Assembly (NCBI GenBank): GCA_033439685.1
Contig: JAUEDM010000002.1
Coordinates: 930,001 to 994,000 of the forward strand
Origin: Apodospora peruviana
Lineage: Eukaryota; Ascomycota; Sordariomycetes; Sordariales; Lasiosphaeriaceae
Length of the DNA: 64,000 bases
Direction: 5' to 3'
How positions within the stretch are numbered: position 1 is the stretch's first letter; the number at the start of each line of letters is the position of its first letter. Positions 35,801 through 46,522 of this stretch are shown piece after piece. The position numbers were made by a program, and so were the translations under genes. Under the pieces are notes generated by a model, which saw nothing but the letters and a program-made list of their open reading frames with translations, ran no database searches and was not told the origin of the DNA.

Positions 35801-37759
35801 AAGGGGGGCCAATTGAGTCGACCTGTCTGCGGCCTACCTGCTGCTGTTGGTGCTGGTGCAGCACTGACCGCTGGTCTGTGTGTTGGCTTTGTCACGAATA
35901 CTCGGAGTCGATGGATGATCAAGACAAAGGGAGAAGATAAGCGGACAAGGTCCGAGAAATAAAAAAGAAAGAAGGTGGCACAAACCCTTCTAGAAATCCA
36001 TCAGGAACGAAACATATTGCTTTATGTGGGAGGGTAGGTAGGTAGTAATACTGGCTTTTTATGGTCGCCTTTCCATGCGGTCATGAGGCCCAGGAAGTGT
36101 GTGTTGCGTGAGACCTCACCGACCACAGATGTAGGTTTCTTGGCTACACCTATATTCGCCTGCCTGCCTGCCTGCCTTGCTGCGTTCCTTCCTTATTGTC
36201 TGATGTGGGTGGTGGTTAAAATCGATCAACGACAAACACAATGGACGAGAAAAATACTCCTGATGAGGGAGGATCATGCACCCCACAATTGTGCCTATTC
36301 TCGTTTCTGTAACGAGCCCGGAGATGATGGATGTGCGGATCAGGGGAAAAGGGGGAACATAATATAATATTATTCGGCGACGAACCTATATTGATGTTCC
36401 AACTCTTGTCTTTTTGTTTTGAAGGGAGATAGATGACCGGGAGAATTACTACATCCCATCTAAGGTTTTGACGTTGGCGATATGCAGCTCACCGGCACAA
36501 GAGGTGATATTCAGACCCATCACCACCACATCTGATTAATCCCAAAAAGGAGGGATGTGTGCCACACGAAAAGAATGGAGAGGATGAGAAGCAGAAAGAC
36601 CAAAAAAAAAAGAGAGAAATTATCTTCTCTGCCACCACCCGCCCAACTGCAACTGAACCCGCATGCGGCTTCAATGTGTTCCGCAGTCGCACAGCAGCAA
36701 GCAGTAACATTCAGTTAAGATTTGAAATGTACCGTATCTTTCCCCATGGCACACCACTCAATATATGCGGTCGCCATCCATGTGGCGGTGACTGGAGCAA
36801 ACACTTTGATTCCCGAATTTGATGTAACTAAGGTAATCCGTACTTCATCACCCATAAGTCCTTTGCAGACAAACAGACAGACAGAGGAGACAGAGAGACG
36901 AGGCCATGCGTTGAGATAAACCGCTCCGCTTCCTGGGTGTTTTAACGACGATTGGCGAACCATGAATGATGGGATTGTGATGAGCCAGCGCGAACAGAAG
37001 GAGGACGGGGCAAAAAGAAATGATTCCCGGACGATCCTTCAAAGAGCCCCGATCGGCACCGGGCTTGGCATAAACTGGTCCCGGGAGGATGCCCGGCCGA
37101 TCGGACTTTTGGTTCGCCCTTGATCGTTCGTGTCATTTTATTACCATCACATCATCCGAGTGTGGATGTCGACTTTTATTCATCGAGCACTGGTATCAAC
37201 ACCATTTGTGTACTTCTTACTGTTTGTATATTGTTGTTGCAAATAGGTAAGTAGGGAGGTTGTCTCATGTGCAATGGGCCGTAAAGGAGAGAAAGGTCCT
37301 CCACGGTTAAAAGAAATGATGACAATGACAGGGGATAAGAGAAGACGCTTGTGAGAGTCGCAAATTAAGCGGAACAGACTGTATTAAAACACCAAAGCAT
37401 GGCTTTTTATTGCTTTTTTACTATTGAATTTTTTAACCTACACTACACTCGCCATTACACAGAAAGGGAGAGGAAATTTGACGCCTGTGCATCTCCAATC
37501 TTATATGATAGACTCGGAACTGCACGCATTCTTGTCAATGCATACACTTGAACTGCTTCCGTGATTATTTTCCTATGCTGTCCGTCCCTCTCTTGTCGAA
37601 TAACTCGAATCCTTCGTCTTCCAATCTTGAGGATTTTCGATAAAGCAACCCACTTTTCCATTCCATGTTTCCCGTTTTCCTAGTTAACAAATGTCAGCAT
37701 ATCATCTATAACAGACCCCGGAGTAAATAGATATACCATACCATATATTTATATGAGAA
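32873..37759. other. 4.9-kb region without a gene
   Basis: Lies upstream of the 1456-residue protein gene and downstream of the GPI-protein gene, so it holds the former's promoter. Open frames are short (up to ~150 codons) and overlap on both strands. Simple repeats occur: a 12-G run at 35454-35465, CCTG repeats near 36158-36177, and ACAG/GACA repeats near 36870-36890. No RNA gene recognised. Confidence 0.5.
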
Positions 37760-39646
37760 TTAAATCATCCAGCTCGCCACGGCAACAGTAACGACTGTCG
37801 CAAGAGCCATGCTCACGTTTTTGCCACGGTTACTGGACATCGACAATGCACCAGCGGTCTTGACCGGCCCGGGCGCCGCCTTCGTACCATTTGGTGGAGC
37901 TGGGTACGGGGCAGCAGGAGTAGAAGCAGGAGCAGCAGGTGGAGGAGGGACGTACCCGGCCTGGCCTTCCTGTCCTTGGACCTTGTTGTTACCTGGGCCA
38001 ATAGCCACGGATTCGCCAGCAATGCCCTGAGCGTTCTCCTCGTGGCCTCCGTGGCCGGCGTCGGGGCCGGGCTGTCCTTCCTCCTGGCCCTCATGCTTCT
38101 CCTCGTTGGGTTCGGGTAAGGGATTAACGGGTCCTGGCACGGGTGGCGGGGGATGAGGCCCGGCAATGAAGCCATCGTTGCCGGAAGCAGCACCGGCGGC
38201 CGCCTCTGGCTTCTCCTCCTTATCCTCCTCCTCCTGCTTGTCCTCTTCCTCTTCTTGCTTCTCCTCCTCCTCCTCCTTCTCACCCTCCTTTACCGCTGCC
38301 GCGTCGACAATGTTCTCATCATCACCATCCTCATCGTCGTTATCATTGTCGTCATCGTCATCACACTCTTCCTCCTCGTGCTTCTGCTCTTCAGGCTTCT
38401 CCTCTTGCTTGCCGTCCTGCTTGCCCTCCTCCGGCTCAGTCTCAGCCTCGCCCTCCTTACCGCCACCGCCGCACTCGCCAGTGTCGTTGTCGGGCTTGTT
38501 CTGAAAAATGCTATCGCAGCAGTAAAGTGGCGGCGGCGGGGGAGGAAGGAGGTTGTTGACCTGTTCCTGACCACCCTGCTGTTGAACTTGTCCGCCATTA
38601 CCCTCCTGACCACCTTGTCCTCCACCAGTTTGGTCGCCGCCCTGTTGCTCTTGTTCTTGTTCGCCACCGGTCTGTCCGCCTTTCCTCCGAGGACCTGGCT
38701 GACCTCCGCCAGGCTGCCCGCCAGCTTGTCCACCTTGCTCTCCGCCGTTTTGACCGCCGCTCTGACTAGGACCTTCCTGGCCGTTTGCGGCTTGTCCGCC
38801 GTGCTCGCCACCAGCCTGGCCGCCAGCTTCGTTGTTGCCTTGTTGACCAGTGCCAGGTTGTCCACCTTGCTCGCCGCCAGGTTGACCGCCATTCTGCTCA
38901 TGTCCGCCCTGACCTTGGCCTTCATTTCCAGTCTGTCCGTCAGGTTGACCTTGGCCACCCTGCTCGCCATTCTGTTGCTGGCCACCTTGTTGATCGGCTT
39001 CGCCTTGACCACCTTGTGGCTGGAAGACATTCTGCTGGCCATCGTTCTGACTAGGTCCTCCTTGACCACCGTTCTGACCACCACCCGGGACTTTAAGAAT
39101 GGGCCCGGGTCCGCCACCACCATTACCATCACCACCGGGCTGGACGGGGATAGGCATAAGGGGGTCGTTCGGGAGAGGAGCCTTCTCGATATCCGCCGGT
39201 GTCAGATTGTTGGGCCCGAGCGGGATGCCAACAGGCAGTAGGCCACCGGGGATCACGGTCTCGACAGGAGTGAGAGTAGCAGCCTCAGGGCTAGGGGTCG
39301 AGATGGGGGTAGCTGTTGCCCCAGGTGGGACAAGTACCTCAACCGTGACAGTTGATGAGGTGGCCTGTGGCAAGGAAGAATCTGCAGCAGGGGAGACGAC
39401 GACGGGTGTTGGAGTCCCACGAAACAGATCGTCCAGTCCGAACGGCTCATCGGCTGGGGCTGTCAAGGCCATGGAGTCATCGACCGACAGTGTCAAGGTC
39501 GAGGAGAAAGCATCGGTTGTCGTTGTTGAGGCCGAGGGGGCATCGGTTGTCGTTGAGCCTGAGACATCTTGCGTTGTTGAGGCCAACAAGGGGGCAGCTT
39601 GAGCTACGCCCAGAGCTATCCCGACGGCGAGAATAGAAGCCTTCAT
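37760..39646 (-). CDS. secreted, probably GPI-anchored Gln/Gly-rich and acidic protein
   Basis: Single exon, 628 residues. The N-terminus is a clear signal peptide (MKASILAVGIALGVAQAA, cleavage after ~17-18). Residues 24-55 are Ser/Thr-rich. Residues ~187-363 are a low-complexity Gly/Gln/Asn block with GGQ and GGEQGGQ units. A Pro run then YCCD (~375) and a lone Cys near 392 follow; residues ~394-480 are very acidic (EEEE, DDDDNDNDDED). The C-terminus has a hydrophilic stretch (SMSSNRGKN) followed by a hydrophobic tail VSMALATVVTVAVASWMI with no charged end, the pattern of a GPI-attachment signal. It is likely a wall or plasma-membrane surface protein; no enzyme domain is visible. Large antisense frames (for example 38153-39241) are codon-bias shadows of these repeats. 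Confidence 0.85.
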   Translation of the reverse strand: MKASILAVGIALGVAQAAPLLASTTQDVSGSTTTDAPSASTTTTDAFSSTLTLSVDDSMALTAPADEPFGLDDLFRGTPTPVVVSPAADSSLPQATSSTVTVEVLVPPGATATPISTPSPEAATLTPVETVIPGGLLPVGIPLGPNNLTPADIEKAPLPNDPLMPIPVQPGGDGNGGGGPGPILKVPGGGQNGGQGGPSQNDGQQNVFQPQGGQGEADQQGGQQQNGEQGGQGQPDGQTGNEGQGQGGHEQNGGQPGGEQGGQPGTGQQGNNEAGGQAGGEHGGQAANGQEGPSQSGGQNGGEQGGQAGGQPGGGQPGPRRKGGQTGGEQEQEQQGGDQTGGGQGGQEGNGGQVQQQGGQEQVNNLLPPPPPPLYCCDSIFQNKPDNDTGECGGGGKEGEAETEPEEGKQDGKQEEKPEEQKHEEEECDDDDDNDNDDEDGDDENIVDAAAVKEGEKEEEEEKQEEEEDKQEEEDKEEKPEAAAGAASGNDGFIAGPHPPPPVPGPVNPLPEPNEEKHEGQEEGQPGPDAGHGGHEENAQGIAGESVAIGPGNNKVQGQEGQAGYVPPPPAAPASTPAAPYPAPPNGTKAAPGPVKTAGALSMSSNRGKNVSMALATVVTVAVASWMI

Positions 39647-40421
39647 ACCTTAGAAAGGAGAGATTGAAAATGCAATAGCAGACTGATAAATTCCCAGTTT
39701 CTGGAGAATGGGACAGCAACACACAGTCTAACGATTGACAGATACAACCCCACGTTGGATGAATGGACGAAGAAGAATCAAGAACAAACCGAAACAAAGG
39801 TTTACAGGAGATGTCTCCTCTTATGAGCTGCCGGCACATGTTGCTGAGTCCGTCGATTACGCTTCAGATTTGCCGTGGGAGAAATGATGGCATCATTAAC
39901 AACGTGAGTAAGATCATTGGGGATGCCCGGTTATGGGTGAAGAGCCAAAGTCAACCGGCGAGAAATGGGAGGAGATGGCCAACCATAGACTGTAAACTTG
40001 CTTTCGTAGCGCTGTTTGTGTGGGGATATCCAACTCCATCCACTCCGGAACGAAAGCTTCAAGTGTCTCTTCAAGATGTCGTGTCCGCTCTGCGGCCTGG
40101 CTAACGCCCCACCCCGAGGGAATGGACACGCTTCGGACACGCTTAAGGTTTCCACGAATACGTCTTGACTCTGATCTGATTTAGTCGCCAAATACAAGGT
40201 GAGCACCTGATTCGAGCATCCTCCGCAGTATATGATCCAAGCCCGAGTTTTTTCCTGCTCATATGATGGCGTGTCGCGTCTATCTTCCCCCCTGTGGTAA
40301 TAGCCGAATTCTCCAGTAATCCTCCAGATCTCACATGCTGCTCGCCGATTTACGTCGAGACAGCTCCCGGTCTTTAGGAAAACCACCAGATCCCAACGCC
40401 TTTTTGAAACAGCCCAGAATC
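39647..40421. other. intergenic region
   Basis: Promoter of the GPI-protein gene and 3' flank of the ORM gene, both minus strand. Short overlapping frames only; nothing recognised. Confidence 0.5.
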
Positions 40422-41091
40422 CTAATCTTCAGGAACCCCAGAAAAAAGACCTACACGCATGCGATGGCTCTATTTTGCAGTCCAAAGTAAGCAGACGAAC
40501 CCACAGAGAGGTACAGAGGTGGGGAGACTTACGACGGGCAGCTTGGGGATGATGACCGCCAACACAGCAAGGAAGTTTATCGTGAAATATGCCAAATCAT
40601 AATGTGTATAATGTGTGCTGAGGAGGAAGAGGACGATGGGCACGCTGAGCAAGAATTTCTTGGCCGGTGTGTACTGAGCCCCATCATCGATCTGCTCCCA
40701 CATATTCAGGTTGTCGTAGGCCCCTCCGTTGAACTCGAATGGCACGCCTCGGACGTAGTGGAACATGATATAGGAGCCGAACATGTACGTGATGTTGGTC
40801 AGCGTCCATGACGTCTCCTGCGACACGCCTGGGATGACGTCGTAAAGGATCTTGAGGCACACGATGAGGACCAGATGAATCGTCCAGGCACCTGGCAAGA
40901 AGAGGTCAGACTTAGGCGCAACAACAGTGGCAGGCAGGAAGTGGATTGAACAAACCCTTAGCATTGACCCAGTTCGCGTTCAGGTTGGGTAGGGCGGACT
41001 GGTCGCTGAGCTGCTCGATGGGCTCAGGAGGCTCGTGATATACCTGGAGGATGCTACTAGATCTCCTCCTCCGGCCACCTTTGTCGGCCAT
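40422..41091 (-). CDS. ORM/ORMDL family regulator of serine palmitoyltransferase
   Basis: Three exons (41091-40956, 40891-40533, 40469-40422) give 180 residues, typical for Orm proteins. The family signature is unmistakable: NANWVNAKGAWTIHLVLI, ILYDVIPGVSQETSWTLTN, TYMFGSYIMFHYVRGVPFEF, DNLNMWEQIDDGAQYT, KKFLLSVPIVLFLLSTHYT, FLAVLAVIIPKLPV then SHRMRVGLFS. Two to four ER membrane helices. The N-terminus has RRRRSSS, resembling the Ypk1-type phosphosites that relieve Orm inhibition in yeast. Orm proteins restrain the first enzyme of sphingolipid synthesis in the ER. Both introns (64 and 63 nt) fit phase and consensus. The frame is open upstream to an ATG at 41262, but homology begins at MADKGG, so I chose 41091. 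Divergent from PRP6. Confidence 0.95.
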
Positions 41092-42303
41092 ATTCTGGTG
41101 TAGAGTCCCACGACGCGGAGGGTTGGTACCCACGTCGTAGGAGACGGTTCGAGGAAGAAGAATTGGGGAAGACAGTTTGGCGGTATTGTCGGGGACGTCG
41201 TAGGGCAAGATGGTATCGATGTTGGATGCGGAGATGGTCTGGATCGATTGGGGGATCGACAAAGACCGTCCCGTCAGCTGGGCGTGCTAGGGTCGCACGA
41301 TGCTTGACGCGGCTACTTGGAAAGGGGAAGGGCCCGAATGATGTCACGGGTCTCCGGTCGTGAGCAGAGAGGCTAACACACCGAGCCGGCGTGTGCGTTT
41401 TATGGGGGTAGATTTCGTGCGAGTTTCAGTTTTGAATTCTGCTCAGTCCAGGTCGACTGAACGGTTTGCTGCTGTGGTTGATTTTTCGGATATGATTTCG
41501 CAAGGCGCGACGAAGCAGTACGAACGGACAGTTGTCGATTCGTGATGTCGAAAGCCACCCCTTTTCAGATCAATTCAGCAGGCGGCGGGAGGACGTTGGC
41601 GGAGGGAAGGAGACGCGGACGGCAGTGACTGAGAACCTGGAACACCGAGGCTGCTCCAGTCTCCGCTGCGGTCGGATCGGAATTGTCGCTATTGCGGGTT
41701 TGGAGATTGGCAGGACGTCGGAGTGGAACAAACACGGGGACGGGGAAGTTGGACTGTCCACTCTAGACTAGATCTAGAACTACTGTACCTTACAGTACTA
41801 GTTCGCCAATGTCTTGCCACCTGGCATTCGAACGAGAGACGGGAAACGAAGAGAGGATCGAGAAAAACACCACCGCCTTCAAGTTGATCAAGGCAAAGAA
41901 GATATTGTTCTTCACAGACAACTCCCAAGCGGCCGAGACTGGGTGGATGTGGCCACGCACGCCAGAAAGACAGCTGAGTGGAGGAATTTGTTGAGGTCTA
42001 CGGATACTTATTCCGTACAGCACGCTGTGTAAATTGTCGCCTGCAGGCAGGCCAGCATTACCTTGGCACACTTGCCGGGCTTCGCTCGGGCCCCGCGGGA
42101 TGGTGCTAGCTAAGGGTTGGGGTTAATTAAGCATTTTTAAAGACTCCAGTCCGAAACGACTCACACCGCCCAGGGTTTTGCCGCCAAAATAATGAACTGG
42201 CAGGGTGGGCCTTGATGAGCACTGAGTGCAGCAGCCCTGTTGCATAACACTGTTAACCCTCCAACAGCACGATCACGAAAGCGACTGTCGCCAACCTCAC
42301 AAC
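41092..42303. other. divergent intergenic region between ORM and PRP6
   Basis: 1.2 kb shared 5' region of two head-to-head genes. Small frames (for example 41532-41771) have no domain. A TTAATTAA-like AT patch lies near 42123. Confidence 0.5.
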
Positions 42304-45198
42304 ATGGCCAGCAGACGCGATTTCCTCAGCCAGCCGGCGCCTGAAAACTATGTCGCCGGTCTAGGTCGTGGTGCGACTGGCTTTACGACCCGATCTGATC
42401 TCGGTCCTGCGCGCGAAGGCCCCAGCGAGGATCAGATCAAGGCAGCCGTAGCAAAGCGCTCGGCGCAGCTGGGCCTGACAGAATCCAAAGACGACGACAA
42501 CGAAGACGAGAACCGCTACCAGGATCCCGATAACGAAGTTGGCCTTTTTTCTGGAGGCATCTACGAGAAGGATGACGAGGAAGCAGACCGCATATGGCAG
42601 GAGGTAGACGAGAGGATGGCCAAGCGCCGTCAGAAGCAAAGGTCAGTGATTTCTTATTCCTTGCCCCTACACGTACACCTTCACCGGCACCGCCTTCCCC
42701 GTCCGTTCCATTCCCCTCCAGCCCAAACATCTGGTTTATCAGTCGAGATAGATGAGCCGAGTACCGACCAGCATTATTCGCACAGGGAAGCACGAGAGAA
42801 AGCCGATCGAGAAGAGTACGAGCGCCAGAACCCCAAGATCCAGCAGCAGTTTGCTGGGCTGAAGCGAGCCCTGGAGACGGTTACAGACGAGGAGTGGGCA
42901 AACCTACCAGACCCCAAGGATCTCACCGGCCGGACCAAGAGAGCCCGACAAGCCCGCATGGAGCGCTTCTACGCCGTCCCCGACAGCGTCCTCGCCGCTG
43001 CACGAGACGCCGGCCAGTTTGGCACGACGGTGGCCGACGACGGCACTGCCACCGAGGGGAACAAGGACGGAACAGTGACCGACTTCGCCAAGATTGGTGC
43101 GGCCCGCGACAAGGTGCTCCGAGCTCGGTTGGAACAAGAGTCGCATAGCAGCGGCACTGCGACTTCTGGAAGCGCCAGCACCATCGACCCAAAGGGCTAC
43201 CTGACCTCGCTATCCAACATGCAAGGTGCCGATCAAAATATCGGAGATATCGAGCAATTCCGGAAGATGTTGAAATCCGCCGTCGACTCGAACCCGAAAC
43301 AGGCTGCGAGTTGGATTGCGGCCGCTCGGCTGGAGACGCATGCAGGGAAACCGGTGGCGGCCCGCAACTTGATTTCCAAGGGCTGCCAACACTGCCCCAA
43401 GAGCGAGGATATCTGGCTCGAGAACATTCATCTAAACGATAACCGAAACGGCAAGATCATCGCCGCGCAAGCCATCCAGGCGAATCCACAATCAGTCAAG
43501 CTATGGGTTGAAGCAATGAAGCTTGAGAATGACCCCAGATCAAAAAAGAAGGTTATCAGGAGGGCGCTAGACCACAACCCCGAGTCTGAAGCGCTGTGGA
43601 AGGAAGCCGTGAATCTTGAAGAGGATGCTGAGGACGCGCGGATGTTGTTGGCGAAAGCCACGGACCTAATCCCGGCATCCCTCGACCTGTGGCTGGCGTT
43701 GGCGCGCATAGAGACCCCGCAGAACGCTCGCAAGGTTCTCAACAAAGCGGTCAAGAAGCTCCCTAGCTCGCACGAGCTGTGGATTGCTGCTGCTCGTCTG
43801 GAAGAGCAACTTGGCGAGGGTTTGAAGAGGCCGGTCATGCAGAATGCTGTGAAATTCCTGGCCAAGCAAAATGCCATGCCAAAACGCGAAGAATGGATTG
43901 CCGCAGCCGAGAAATGTGAGGAGGAAGGCGCTATTATCACCTGTAACAACATTATCGAGGCGACGCTTGGCTGGGGGTTGGACGAGGACGATGATCGCAA
44001 GGAGATGTGGATGGACGACGCCAAGGGCAGCATCAACCGAGGCAAAATAGCGACTGCTCGCGCAATCTACGCATACGCGCTCCGCGTCTTTGTTAATAGC
44101 AAGAGCATCTTCCTTGCGGCCATCGATCTGGAGCGGAACTACGGTACCCAGGACGATCTATGGCGTACCCTAGAAAAAGCCGTCGTGGCCTGCCCGCATC
44201 ACGAAGTCTTCTGGCTCATGCTCGCCAAGGAGAAGGTCGGTGATACCGACGAGGCGCGGCGAGTTCTTGCCCGCGCGTTCAACCAAAACCCCAACAACGA
44301 GGACATCTGGCTCGCAGCCGTCAAGCTAGAAGCTGACGCTGGGCAGAATGAGCAGGCGCGCAATCTCCTCCTGACAGCACGCGAGAGTGCACCGACGGAC
44401 AGGGTGTGGATCCGCAGCGTCGCGTTCGAGCGCCAACTGGGCGACAACGAAGAGGCGCTCAACCTAGTCATCAAGGCGCTCGACATCTTCCCGCAGGCCG
44501 CCAAGCTGTGGATGATGAAGGGCCAGATCTACGAAGACCTGGGCATGCTCCCGCAGGCGAGGGAGGCGTACAGCACGGGCGTGCGTCAGGTGCCCTCGTC
44601 CGTGCCCATGTGGCTCCTCTACTCGCGACTTGAGGAGCGCGCGGGCAACGTGGTCAAGGCCCGGTCCGTGCTGGACCGCGCGCGGCAGGCGGTGCCCAAG
44701 TCGCCGGAGCTCTGGACGGAACTGATCCGCGTCGAGCGGCGCGCTAAGAACGTGAACCAAGCCAAGAGCCTGATGGCCAAGGCGCTCCAGGAGATGCCCA
44801 AGTCCGGCCTGCTGTGGGCGGAGCGCATCATGAACCTCGAGCCGCGCACGCAGCGCAAGACGCTGCTGGCGGAAGCCATCAAGAAGGTGGACGACGACCC
44901 CATCCTGCTGGTCACGGCGGCGCGGATCCTGTGGGCGGAGCGCAAGCTCGACCGCGCGCAGAACTGGTTCGAGAAGGCGCTACTGCTGGACCGCGACATG
45001 GGCGACACGTGGGCATGGTACTACAAGTTCTTGCTGCAGCACGGCAAGGAGGAGAAGCAGAAGGAGCTGGTGCAGAAGTGCGTGCTGAATGACCCCAGGC
45101 ATGGGGAGGAGTGGACAAAGGTGGCCAAGGACCCGAAGAATGCAGGCCTGGGCACCGAGGAGATTCTCAAGAGGGTGGCTACCAGCCAGCTGACCTAG
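42304..45198 (+). CDS. PRP6: pre-mRNA splicing factor Prp6 (U4/U6.U5 tri-snRNP, HAT repeats)
   Basis: Exons 42304-42641 and 42786-45198 give 916 residues. The N-terminal PRP1_N region is clear (FLSQPAPENYVAGLGRGATGFTTRSDLGPAR..., DPDNEVGLFSGGIYEKDDEEADRIW, NPKIQQQFAGLKRALETVTDEEW). From about residue 260 to the end runs an array of HAT/TPR-like helical repeats (WIAAARLE, LWVEAMKLE, LWLALARIE, IWLAAVKLE, VWIRSVAFE, LWMMKGQIYEDLG, MWLLYSRLEE, LWTELIRVE). Prp6 bridges U4/U6 and U5 particles in the nucleus. The 144-nt intron (GTCAGT...CACAG) is a multiple of three and has no stop, so it can be mistaken for coding sequence; removing it joins AKRRQKQR to EAREKADREEYE as in the family. The start is set at MASRRDF, not at an upstream in-frame ATG (42226), because homology begins there. 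Confidence 0.95.
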   Translation: MASRRDFLSQPAPENYVAGLGRGATGFTTRSDLGPAREGPSEDQIKAAVAKRSAQLGLTESKDDDNEDENRYQDPDNEVGLFSGGIYEKDDEEADRIWQEVDERMAKRRQKQRSVISYSLPLHVHLHRHRLPRPFHSPPAQTSGLSVEIDEPSTDQHYSHREAREKADREEYERQNPKIQQQFAGLKRALETVTDEEWANLPDPKDLTGRTKRARQARMERFYAVPDSVLAAARDAGQFGTTVADDGTATEGNKDGTVTDFAKIGAARDKVLRARLEQESHSSGTATSGSASTIDPKGYLTSLSNMQGADQNIGDIEQFRKMLKSAVDSNPKQAASWIAAARLETHAGKPVAARNLISKGCQHCPKSEDIWLENIHLNDNRNGKIIAAQAIQANPQSVKLWVEAMKLENDPRSKKKVIRRALDHNPESEALWKEAVNLEEDAEDARMLLAKATDLIPASLDLWLALARIETPQNARKVLNKAVKKLPSSHELWIAAARLEEQLGEGLKRPVMQNAVKFLAKQNAMPKREEWIAAAEKCEEEGAIITCNNIIEATLGWGLDEDDDRKEMWMDDAKGSINRGKIATARAIYAYALRVFVNSKSIFLAAIDLERNYGTQDDLWRTLEKAVVACPHHEVFWLMLAKEKVGDTDEARRVLARAFNQNPNNEDIWLAAVKLEADAGQNEQARNLLLTARESAPTDRVWIRSVAFERQLGDNEEALNLVIKALDIFPQAAKLWMMKGQIYEDLGMLPQAREAYSTGVRQVPSSVPMWLLYSRLEERAGNVVKARSVLDRARQAVPKSPELWTELIRVERRAKNVNQAKSLMAKALQEMPKSGLLWAERIMNLEPRTQRKTLLAEAIKKVDDDPILLVTAARILWAERKLDRAQNWFEKALLLDRDMGDTWAWYYKFLLQHGKEEKQKELVQKCVLNDPRHGEEWTKVAKDPKNAGLGTEEILKRVATSQLT

Positions 45199-45828
45199 GA
45201 GGATACTGTTGGTCGTGCATCCAACTCCGAGAAAGGTAGAAAAGGGGCAGGAAAGTAGGTCAAGGTGTGATTCGCGAAGAACGAGATGTCCCCAGGCTAG
45301 GGATCTGTGTGTATGACTTTCTGTTTATCGTTGTCAAGATAGGGTACCTAGGTCAGGTAGGCTTAGGGATGTAATGGTTAAGGTAGGGAAGGAGGCAGGA
45401 TACTTTGGTAGCGGAGAGTTTTTTATATCCCACGCACCACTACTTAAACGGATATAAGGCGTTCAGTTTGCAAAACAAATGGTCCCATTGAAAAAGCTTT
45501 GCAGTGATCAATGATATTGTTTCCCCTGCGTTAAATTGAACTGGTTAATGGAGTGTGTGTCGACCGACTACCTTACTTTCGTACAAAATTACTGTGTGAC
45601 TGACTACCTCAGAGCCATTTGAAGGCAAGGAAGCCCCCCCCCCCCTCTTCCGGAAAACGACGAATTATATAAAGGTCCATGATCATAAATGCATTTGTGA
45701 AGGAGTTTCATACGGAGTAGTACTTCTGTGCCACAGCTCCCCCGTTAATTCCCCCTAATAAGCCCGTGCCGACCTCATTATCCATCCGTAAGCATAAAAG
45801 AAACGATCGCCGGATCGTCATAAGTAAC
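45199..45828. other. intergenic region between convergent genes
   Basis: 3' ends of PRP6 and the CFW-type gene. Contains a 12-C homopolymer at 45634-45645. No gene. Confidence 0.5.
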
Positions 45829-46522
45829 CTATTTTGAGCCGAACCAGGACGATAGATATCCTTTAGACTTGGCTGCGCCCTCCTCGACCTTACGGTCGAA
45901 CTCGTCAATCTTTTTGAGGGTGTCTGCCTTGGCGCCCTTGGCCTTGGCCTCGATCTCGCTCTTGGCGATGGATATATCCTTATTCACGGTTGCGACCTTT
46001 ATTTCAGTTAGTAAAAACAGTTGTCTTTAAGTTTCATATGCAATGTGCGCCAATTCTGGTGATTGAATCGTATGGAATTGAAAGATGTGGTTGGTGTCGC
46101 CGTGGTGTAGATGGACGATGTGGACTAAGAGACGTTGTGGGTGAATGATCGACTTACGGCATCATCGAACTTGGCTCCGGCCTCCTTGCCAATCTTCTTT
46201 CCTTCGTGTTCGGCGTCGGTCTTGTGAAGCGCCGGGGTGTGGCCCTTGATCTTTGCGGATGCTCGGTGCGCGTCGCCTGATTGATTACATTGTGTTAGTC
46301 ATTTGCGACTTTTGGAGATGAGTTTGAGTACTGCTGCTGCTGCTGCTTGAGCAGTGGGCGGACAACTGATGCCGCTCAGTGTCATGTCTTAAGTAAACGC
46401 TGGGACATACTCTCGAATTGCTTCTCGGCAGCCCTGGGTGAGCCTCCAGCCTGATAGAGGTAGTATCCAACACCGGCGGCGGCGGCACCACCGATCGCAA
46501 GAGGTACGCGAGACTTGGACAT
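45829..46522 (-). CDS. small membrane-anchored helical protein (calcofluor-white-hypersensitivity type)
   Basis: Three exons (46522-46411, 46276-46158, 45996-45829) give 132 residues. The N-terminus is MSKSRVPLAIGGAAAAGVGYYLYQAGGSP, a short hydrophobic anchor typical of small fungal proteins annotated as 'calcofluor white hypersensitive protein'. The remainder is a Lys/Glu/Ala-rich amphipathic helix (AKIKGHTPAL..., GKEAGAKFDDAVATVNKDISIAKSEI, KKIDEFDRKVEEGAAKSKGYLSSWFGSK) that could form apolipoprotein- or LEA-like helices. The introns are 134 and 161 nt, GT-AG, and only this splicing keeps one frame. Molecular role unknown; the family name comes from a mutant phenotype. Divergent from the DysF gene. 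Confidence 0.78.

Noticed and set aside
38153..39241. 362-codon plus-strand open frame, Leu/Ala-rich
   Set aside because: It is the antisense of Gly/Gln/Glu codons of the GPI-anchored protein; composition explains the open frame.
43428..44045. 205-codon minus-strand frame
   Set aside because: Antisense shadow of the PRP6 HAT repeats, Ser/Ala-rich, no domain.
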